From NCBI RefSeq assembly GCF_016599855.1, contig NZ_CP067041.1, forward strand, positions 2,480,001 through 2,544,000: a stretch of 64,000 nt of DNA, given 5' to 3'. Every line of letters starts with the position of its first letter. Positions within the stretch are counted from its first letter, which is position 1. This stretch comes from Bradyrhizobium diazoefficiens (GTDB lineage Bacteria; Pseudomonadota; Alphaproteobacteria; Rhizobiales; Xanthobacteraceae). Positions 58,812 through 64,000 of the stretch are shown here, piece after piece. A program made the position numbers and the translations under genes. The notes below the pieces were generated by a model that saw only the letters and a list, made by a program, of their open reading frames with translations, was not told where the DNA came from and did not search any database.

Positions 58812-60062
58812 TCAGGATGCGACGCCGGCGATCGCCAGCATGGTATGCATCAGCACGTTGGTGCCCGCGGCGCAGTCGGCTTGCGTGGCATCCTCCAGCT
58901 CATTGTGGCTGATGCCGTCCTTGCAGGGTACGAACACCATGGCCGCCGGCATGATTGTGTTGAGGTTGCAGGCGTCGTGGCCGGCGCCGGAGGTGATCCG
59001 GCGCGAGGAATAGCCGAGCGCCTTCGCTGCGTTCTCGACGGCTGCAACAAGCTTGGGATCGAAATGCGTTGGCGGCTTGCGCCAGACCAGGTCGATCTTG
59101 ACCTCGACCTTGCGGCGCGCGGCGATCTCGGCAATGGCGGCGCGCAGGTCGCGATTGAGCGCGTCCATGATGGCACCATCGGCGCTGCGGCAGTCCATGG
59201 TGAAGGCGATTTCGCCGGGAATGACGTTGCGCGAGGGGTTTGCGATCACCGCCTCGCCGATGGTGCCGACTGCGTTTGGTCCGTGCTTCCTGGCAATGGC
59301 CTCCATCGCCAGCACGATCTCGGACAGCGTCGCCAGCGCATCGCGCCGCAACGGCATCGGCGTCGAGCCCGCATGGCTTTCGAAGCCGGAGATCTTGCCG
59401 TCGTACCAGAGTACGCCCTGTCCGGAATCGACCACGCCGATGGTCCTGCCTTCGGCCTCCAGGATCGGCCCCTGCTCGATGTGCAATTCGACGAAGCAGC
59501 CGAGCTTCTGGAAGCCGACCGGCTTGTCGCCGCGATAGCCGATGCTGTCGAGCGCCTCGCTGACGGTCGTGCCCTCGATGTCCTTACGCGATAGAATGTC
59601 ATCGGTGGTGAAGTCACCAACGTAAGCCGCAGAGGCCATCATCGCCGGCGCGAAGCGCGAGCCTTCCTCGTTGGTCCAATTGACGATACAGATCGGCGCT
59701 TCGGTCTCGATTCCGGCGTCGTTGAGCGTGCGGATCACTTCGAGTGCCCCGAGCGTCCCCAGGATGCCGTCATACTTGCCGCCGGTCGGCTGGGTATCAA
59801 GATGCGAGCCGATGCCGACGGGGAGCTTCGACATGTCGCGGCCCTTGCGCAAGCCGAACTGCGAGCCGAGCGCATCGACATGCACTTCGAGGCCGGCTTC
59901 CTCGCAGGCCTTTCGGAACCAGTCGCGCACCTGCTTGTCTTCGCTGCTCAGCGTCAGCCGTCGCACACCGCCTTTGGCCGTCGCGCCGAATTGCGCGGTC
60001 TCGTGGATGGAGCCCCAGAGGCGGGCGGAATCGATTTGCAGGTTGCTGGCGGCTCGGCTCAT
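58812..60062 (-). CDS. Zn-dependent amidohydrolase (N-carbamoyl-L-amino-acid hydrolase / allantoate amidohydrolase, HyuC/AllC type)
   Basis: A 416-residue M20-fold metalloenzyme. Metal ligands are visible: His in GIGSHLDTQPTGG (about 86-98), Asp in GKYDGILGTLGALE, Glu in NEEGSRFAPAM (about 129-139), His in VELHIEQGPILEAEGRTIG and His in SGAGHDACNL near residue 385. These give the pattern of N-carbamoyl-L-amino-acid hydrolase, beta-ureidopropionase and allantoate amidohydrolase. The family hydrolyses a ureido group to release ammonia and CO2. Linked dehydrogenases and an upstream LysR gene suggest a ureide or hydantoin catabolic set. Substrate is unresolved. Confidence 0.93.
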   Translation of the reverse strand: MSRAASNLQIDSARLWGSIHETAQFGATAKGGVRRLTLSSEDKQVRDWFRKACEEAGLEVHVDALGSQFGLRKGRDMSKLPVGIGSHLDTQPTGGKYDGILGTLGALEVIRTLNDAGIETEAPICIVNWTNEEGSRFAPAMMASAAYVGDFTTDDILSRKDIEGTTVSEALDSIGYRGDKPVGFQKLGCFVELHIEQGPILEAEGRTIGVVDSGQGVLWYDGKISGFESHAGSTPMPLRRDALATLSEIVLAMEAIARKHGPNAVGTIGEAVIANPSRNVIPGEIAFTMDCRSADGAIMDALNRDLRAAIAEIAARRKVEVKIDLVWRKPPTHFDPKLVAAVENAAKALGYSSRRITSGAGHDACNLNTIMPAAMVFVPCKDGISHNELEDATQADCAAGTNVLMHTMLAIAGVAS

Positions 60063-60093
60063 GCGTCAGTCTCTCATTGGTCCGGCGCCTTTT

Positions 60094-61011
60094 TCAATGA
60101 CGCGCCAGCGCGGGCGCGTCAACCGCGAGGCTGCTCTGCGCAATCTGACATGCAAGCTCGGCGACGCGCTGCACCGCCACGACGTCGGGCGAGGCGAGCC
60201 AGCTTGCCGTGAATTTCAACGGCGCGATCTCCAGATCGGTGTCGAGCAATTGCAACCGACCGTCGGCGAGCTCGCTCTCGACGATGGCGTCGGGGATCAC
60301 GGCAATGCCGAGCCCTTCCACCGCCATGTGGATCACGGTCGCAAGCGAGGCGGAGGCGTGGAGACGAATCGGCGGCAAGTCGGGCCGGTCGAAGACCTCG
60401 CGCACGACCTCGTAGGGTCTGGTCTTGCGCGGGAAGGTGATGATCGGAAACCGCGCGAGATCGGCGGGCGTCACCGGGCCGTGGCCGAGCCCGAGTGATG
60501 GGCTTGCGAGAAAGCCGATCGGATAGTCGGCGAGCACGCGATTGTGCACGCCCGAAGCTGACAGCGGACCGACCACGAAGGCAAGCTCAATCTCCTGCGC
60601 AAGTAGCCGCGCAGTGAGGTTCGGCGTGATGTCGACCTCAATCTCGAGCGACAGATTCGGATAGACTTCGTTCATGCTCTTCACCAGGCGCGGCAGCCAG
60701 GTGTGCACGATGGTTTCGGCGACGCCGAGCCGCATCACGCCGCGCATCGCAGAACGATCGCCGATCTCGGCCATCATCGCGGCGCGCAAGCCGATCAGCT
60801 TCTCCGCATAGACCATCATCTGCCGGCCGCTCGGGGTGGGCGACGCCACGCGATGATCGCGGTTCAGGAGCTTGACGCCCATCTCGCGCTCGAGCTGGGC
60901 GATGCGCTGGGAGATCGCCGGCTGGGTCGTATTGAGCCGTGCGGCGGCGCCACGGAAGCTGCCGAGCTTCACAACCCAGAGAAAGGTTTCGATCGATCTG
61001 AAGTCCAGCAT
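60094..61011 (-). CDS. LysR family transcriptional regulator
   Basis: A 305-residue LysR protein. The start at 61011 (MLDFRSIETFLWVVKLGSFR) begins the standard HTH (about 4-61: AAARLNTTQPAISQRIAQLE, MGVKLLNRDH). The C-terminal effector domain runs from about 90 to 300. An upstream codon at 61056 would push the protein into a perfect palindrome and is not believed. A 23-bp palindrome 17-39 bp upstream of its start is the likely binding site. It is divergent from the DUF1445 gene and heads the amidohydrolase/dehydrogenase unit on the minus strand, so it probably controls both sides. Confidence 0.93.
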   Translation of the reverse strand: MLDFRSIETFLWVVKLGSFRGAAARLNTTQPAISQRIAQLEREMGVKLLNRDHRVASPTPSGRQMMVYAEKLIGLRAAMMAEIGDRSAMRGVMRLGVAETIVHTWLPRLVKSMNEVYPNLSLEIEVDITPNLTARLLAQEIELAFVVGPLSASGVHNRVLADYPIGFLASPSLGLGHGPVTPADLARFPIITFPRKTRPYEVVREVFDRPDLPPIRLHASASLATVIHMAVEGLGIAVIPDAIVESELADGRLQLLDTDLEIAPLKFTASWLASPDVVAVQRVAELACQIAQSSLAVDAPALARH

Positions 61012-61027
61012 CGGAAGGATTCTCCTG

Positions 61028-61050
61028 ATCGATAAAACAATTTTATCGAT
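61028..61050. promoter_or_regulatory. 23-bp perfect palindrome, likely LysR operator
   Basis: ATCGATAAAA (61028-61037), spacer CAA, TTTTATCGAT (61041-61050). It contains the T-N11-A LysR box (T at 61033, A at 61045) inside a longer symmetric site. It lies between the LysR gene and the divergent DUF1445 gene. Perfect 10-bp arms in a GC-rich genome are very unlikely by chance. Confidence 0.85.
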
Positions 61051-61130
61051 ATCCATTAGAAAGGACGATTAGACTTTATAGTATGCTTGATGTTGGCTAC
61101 GATTGTCGAGTTCATAGGCAGGCCGATCAC

Positions 61131-61946
61131 ATGACTGTTTTGGTGGCAGTGCAGCAAACTGAAACACCCGACACGCTCCCGAGCCGCCAGGCGCGGCTCG
61201 CCTATCGTGCCGGCCAGGTCGGCTCTACCGCGGGCGTGGCCCCCGGCTTCGTCCAGGGCAATCTGGTGATCCTGCCGGCGGAATACGCCGGTGCTTTTCA
61301 CCGCTTCTGTCAGCTCAATCCGAAACCGTGCCCGATCATCGGCATGTCGGATGTCGGCAGCCCGCACATCCCGGCGCTCGGCGCCGATCTCGACATTCGT
61401 ACCGACGTGCCGCGCTACCGCGTCTGGCGCGACGGCGAAGTGGTCGACGAGCCGACCAATGTGAAGAGCTACTGGCGCGACGACCTCGTAACCTTCGTGC
61501 TCGGTTGCTCTTTCTCGTTCGAGGAAGCGCTGCTCGACGAGGGCTTGCCGATCCGTCACGTCGAGCAGAACGTGCGCGTGCCGATGTACCGCACCAACAT
61601 CGCCTGCGGCGAGGCCGGCCCGTTCGCCGGTCCCATGGTGGTGTCGATGCGCCCGTTCAATCCGGCGGATGCGATCCGCGCGGTGCAGATCACCTCGCGC
61701 TATCCCGCCGTGCACGGCGCGCCCGTGCATCTCGGTCATCCACATCTGATCGGTATCAAGGACATCGCCAAGCCTGACTACGGCGATCCGGTGCCGGTCG
61801 CCGACGACGAGATCCCAGTGTTCTGGGCCTGCGGCGTGACGCCGCAATCAGTCATCAATGCTGCCAAGGTTCCGTTCGCGATCACGCATTCGCCTGGCCT
61901 TATGCTGGTGACAGATCTGAAGAACAGGAATATGGCCGTGATTTAG
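61131..61946 (+). CDS. DUF1445 family putative hydro-lyase (D-glutamate cyclase-like)
   Basis: A 271-residue protein starting [23 protein letters not shown]1445 blocks visible are [20 protein letters not shown] (about 40-59), [14 protein letters not shown] and [20 protein letters not shown] (about 121-140), and a late [20 protein letters not shown]. This family includes D-glutamate cyclase and uncharacterised hydro-lyases. It stands opposite the LysR/amidohydrolase unit and next to a Liv-type importer, so it probably acts on a related amino acid or ureide. The start at 61131 is chosen because the palindrome and promoter lie just upstream. Confidence 0.9.
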   Translation: MTVLVAVQQTETPDTLPSRQARLAYRAGQVGSTAGVAPGFVQGNLVILPAEYAGAFHRFCQLNPKPCPIIGMSDVGSPHIPALGADLDIRTDVPRYRVWRDGEVVDEPTNVKSYWRDDLVTFVLGCSFSFEEALLDEGLPIRHVEQNVRVPMYRTNIACGEAGPFAGPMVVSMRPFNPADAIRAVQITSRYPAVHGAPVHLGHPHLIGIKDIAKPDYGDPVPVADDEIPVFWACGVTPQSVINAAKVPFAITHSPGLMLVTDLKNRNMAVI

Positions 61947-62034
61947 TGGGCAGCGACTGCTGCATCTTCAGGCTTTACGGCGTCTATCAATCGCTCCATT
62001 CGATGAGCCAAAATCGGTGACAGGGGACTTTGCC

Positions 62035-63279
62035 ATGACGATCACTCGCCGCGACGTATTGTTAGGTGCCACCGCTACAGCCGCACTGGTGCCGCTCGCG
62101 GCTCGTGCGCAGACTTCGGAAGTCGTGATCGGAGTCATCTATCCATTCTCCGGCGGCAGTGCCCAGCAGGGCGTCGACGCGCAGAAGGCCTATGAGACCG
62201 CACAAGAGGTCATCAACAAGGACACCGATTTCGATCTGCCGCTGGCGAAGGGGGAGGGCTTGCCGGGCCTCGGGGGCGCCAAGGTGCGCCTCGTATTCGC
62301 CGACCATCAGGCCGATCCGCAGAAGGGGCGCGCCGAAGCCGAGCGTCTGATCACGCAGGAGAAGGTCTGCGCCATCATCGGTACCTATCAGAGCGCGGTC
62401 GCCGTCACAGTTAGCCAGATCTGCGAACGCTACCAGATCCCGTTCGTCTCGGCCGACAACTCTTCGCCCAGCCTGCATCGCCGCGGCCTGAAATATTATT
62501 TCCGCGCCTCCCCGCATGACGAGATGTACTCGGCCGCGATGTTCGACTTCTTCGATGCCATGAAGAAGAAGGGCGCCAAGATCGAGACGCTGTCGCTGTT
62601 CCATGAAGACACCATCTTCGGCACCGACTCAGCCAATGCCCAGGCCAAGATCGCCGGCGAGCGCGGGTACAAGATCGTCTGCGATATCAAGTACCGCGCC
62701 AACTCGCCCTCGCTCTCGGCCGAGGTGCAGCAGCTCAAGACCGCCAATGCCGACGTGCTGATGCCCTCGAGCTACACCACCGACGGCATTCTGCTGGTCA
62801 AGACCATGGCCGAACTCGGCTACAAGCCGAATGCGATCGTGGCGCAGGATGCCGGCTTCTCCGAGAAGGCGCTCTATGATGCCGTCGGCGACAAGCTCGA
62901 AGGCGTGATCTCGCGCGGCACCTTCTCGCTCGACCTTGCGCAGAAGCGTCCGATGGTCGGCAAGATCAACGAGATGTTCAAGGCGCGCTCGGGCAAGGAC
63001 CTCAACGACCTCACCTCGCGCCAGTTCATGGGCCTGATCATCCTCGCCGACGCCATCAACCGCGCCAAATCGATTGATGGCGAGAAGATCCGCGATGCGC
63101 TTGCGGCGACCGACATCCCGGGTGAGCAGACCATCATGCCCTGGAAGCGCGTCAAGTTCGACGAGATGGGCCAGAACAACGACGCCGACCCGGTGCTGCT
63201 GCAATATGTCGGCGGCAAGTTCGTCACCATCTTCCCGCCCCAGGCCGCGATCGCCGAAGCGACCTGGCCGATGAAGTAA
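62035..63279 (+). CDS. Liv-type ABC transporter substrate-binding protein
   Basis: A 414-residue periplasmic binding protein with a Tat-type signal (MTITRRDVLLGATATAALVP, cleavage near ARAQ). The start at 62035 is chosen because the RR motif follows directly. Family features are IGVIYPFSGGSAQQGVDAQK (about 38-57), CAIIGTYQSAVAVTVSQICE (about 113-132) and the late DLAQKRPMVGKINEM. It belongs to the branched-chain amino-acid/amide/urea-binding group. Its partner permease begins 191 bp downstream, after a palindromic repeat. Ligand might be a ureide or amino-acid derivative matching the neighbouring enzymes, but this is inference. Confidence 0.93.
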   Translation: MTITRRDVLLGATATAALVPLAARAQTSEVVIGVIYPFSGGSAQQGVDAQKAYETAQEVINKDTDFDLPLAKGEGLPGLGGAKVRLVFADHQADPQKGRAEAERLITQEKVCAIIGTYQSAVAVTVSQICERYQIPFVSADNSSPSLHRRGLKYYFRASPHDEMYSAAMFDFFDAMKKKGAKIETLSLFHEDTIFGTDSANAQAKIAGERGYKIVCDIKYRANSPSLSAEVQQLKTANADVLMPSSYTTDGILLVKTMAELGYKPNAIVAQDAGFSEKALYDAVGDKLEGVISRGTFSLDLAQKRPMVGKINEMFKARSGKDLNDLTSRQFMGLIILADAINRAKSIDGEKIRDALAATDIPGEQTIMPWKRVKFDEMGQNNDADPVLLQYVGGKFVTIFPPQAAIAEATWPMK

Positions 63280-63299
63280 GCGGCGAGATATCTCCCAAC

Positions 63300-63436
63300 G
63301 TCGTCCCGGACAAGCGCAGCGAAGCGGAGCGCAGATCCGGGACCCATAACCACAGGCAGGCGTTTCGCGATGACTGGCTGCCGTTCATCCTTTCGATGGA
63401 TTCGTGGTTATGGGTCCTGGCTTCCGCCAGGACGAC
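63300..63436. repeat. Palindromic repeat between binding-protein and permease genes
   Basis: The left arm reads GTCGTCCCGGACAAGCGCAG...GATCCGGGACCCATAACCAC. The right arm reads GTGGTTATGGGTCCTGGCTT...GCCAGGACGAC. The outer ends (GTCGTCC/GGACGAC) and the inner segment (GGGACCCATAACCAC paired with its near complement) match well. It is a diverged member of the family interrupted by the IS at 55317-56787. In RNA it would form a large hairpin between the two transporter genes. Confidence 0.86.
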
Positions 63437-63470
63437 ATCGGAGTAATGCAGGAGCAGAGGCGCAACACCG

Positions 63471-64000
63471 GTGACAGCCCAAGCCATTATCCAAAGTCTC
63501 GCAAGCGGTCTCCTCATGGGCCTGCTCTATGGACTGATCGCCGTCGGCCTCGCGCTGATCTTCGGCCTGATGGACGTCGTGAACTTCGCCCATGGCGAGT
63601 TCCTGATGATCGCGATGTATGTGAGCTTCTTCCTGTTCACGTTCTTCGCCGTCGACCCATTGCTGTCGGCGCCGCTGGTTGCCGCCGCGCTATTCGTGCT
63701 CGGGGCACTCGTCTACTTGCTGGTCGTACGTTTCGCGATGCGGGCCAAGGCCAACGCCGGCATGGTGCAGATCTTCTCCACCTTCGGCCTTGCCATTGTC
63801 ATGCGGGGGCTCGCGCAGTTCTTCTTCACTCCGGACTATCGCAGCATCCCGCACTCTTGGGCCGGCGGTAAGACCATCTCCGTCGCCGGCATCTTCCTGC
63901 CGGAACCGCAGCTGATCGGCGCGCTGGTCGCGATTCTCGCCTTCGCCGGTCTCTACTTCTTCATCCACCGCACCGACTTCGGCCGCGCGCTGGAAGCGAC
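63471..64000 (+). CDS. livH: Branched-chain amino acid-type ABC transporter permease LivH (3'-partial)
   Basis: The frame opens with GTG at 63471 (MTAQAIIQSLASGLLMGLLY) and runs off the window with no stop, at least 176 residues. Helix pattern and motifs match LivH permeases: LYGLIAVGLALIFGLMDVVN (about 19-38), then FAHGEFLMIAMYVSFFL, and the later IFSTFGLAIVMRGLAQFFF (about 100-118). LivM, LivG and LivF are expected to follow outside the window. It is the inner-membrane partner of the binding protein upstream. Confidence 0.94.
   Translation, partial: MTAQAIIQSLASGLLMGLLYGLIAVGLALIFGLMDVVNFAHGEFLMIAMYVSFFLFTFFAVDPLLSAPLVAAALFVLGALVYLLVVRFAMRAKANAGMVQIFSTFGLAIVMRGLAQFFFTPDYRSIPHSWAGGKTISVAGIFLPEPQLIGALVAILAFAGLYFFIHRTDFGRALEA

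Overview
The window looks like chromosomal DNA of a Bradyrhizobium-type alphaproteobacterium (order Hyphomicrobiales). The evidence is indirect: GC-rich coding, tightly packed operons, many ABC importers, a CYP102-type P450 fusion, paaABCDE, a phasin with PHA-type operator sequence, and several palindromic intergenic repeats of the kind I associate with Bradyrhizobium and Rhodopseudomonas. No rRNA, tRNA or CRISPR array was seen. Species assignment is inference.

Layout. 1-717 is a RidA/CnbZ-like protein, possibly cut by the window edge. 714-14428 (minus strand) is a long run of twelve genes: two complete Dpp/Opp-type peptide ABC importers flanking a signal-less gamma-glutamyltransferase and a DUF1028 protein, probably for import and intracellular breakdown of gamma-glutamyl or other small peptides. 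14812-28446 is a lipid and storage region: a decayed alpha/beta hydrolase, a wax ester/diacylglycerol acyltransferase, an epoxide hydrolase, a self-sufficient P450-reductase fusion, a class III-like PHA synthase with a very short partner subunit, a phasin, a DUF445 membrane protein, and the intact paralogue of the decayed hydrolase. 28646-36290 is the phenylacetate locus paaX-paaABCDE-paaI-paaK, with a palindromic repeat between paaD and paaE and a terminator after paaK, followed by a quinone-oxidoreductase-type enzyme.

36293-45992 is mixed: a YeeE/YedE sulfur transporter, a divergent EamA exporter/MocR regulator pair with matching half-sites, an alpha/beta hydrolase-OsmC fusion, a sulfite-oxidase-like molybdoenzyme, an MHS-family transporter, a P450-ferredoxin pair opposite a TetR regulator, and an Asp/Glu racemase-family protein. 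46140-55296 is an amino-acid uptake and catabolism region: an AapJ-like binding protein, a frameshifted class III aminotransferase, an RpiR regulator with a palindromic operator, AapQ/AapM-like permeases without an ATPase, an amidase, an SDR and a tartrate-dehydrogenase-like enzyme.

55317-56787 holds a 1340-bp IS4-family element inserted into a palindromic repeat, with a clean 10-bp target duplication. 56803-64000 contains an Ldh-type dehydrogenase, a D-2-hydroxyacid dehydrogenase, an N-carbamoyl-amino-acid-hydrolase-type enzyme and a LysR regulator on the minus strand, facing a DUF1445 hydro-lyase and the start of a Liv-type ABC importer on the plus strand. A 23-bp perfect palindrome lies at the divergence point. 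I found no convincing wholly new system. The most informative items are regulatory palindromes, gene decay, and the peptide importer/GGT array.
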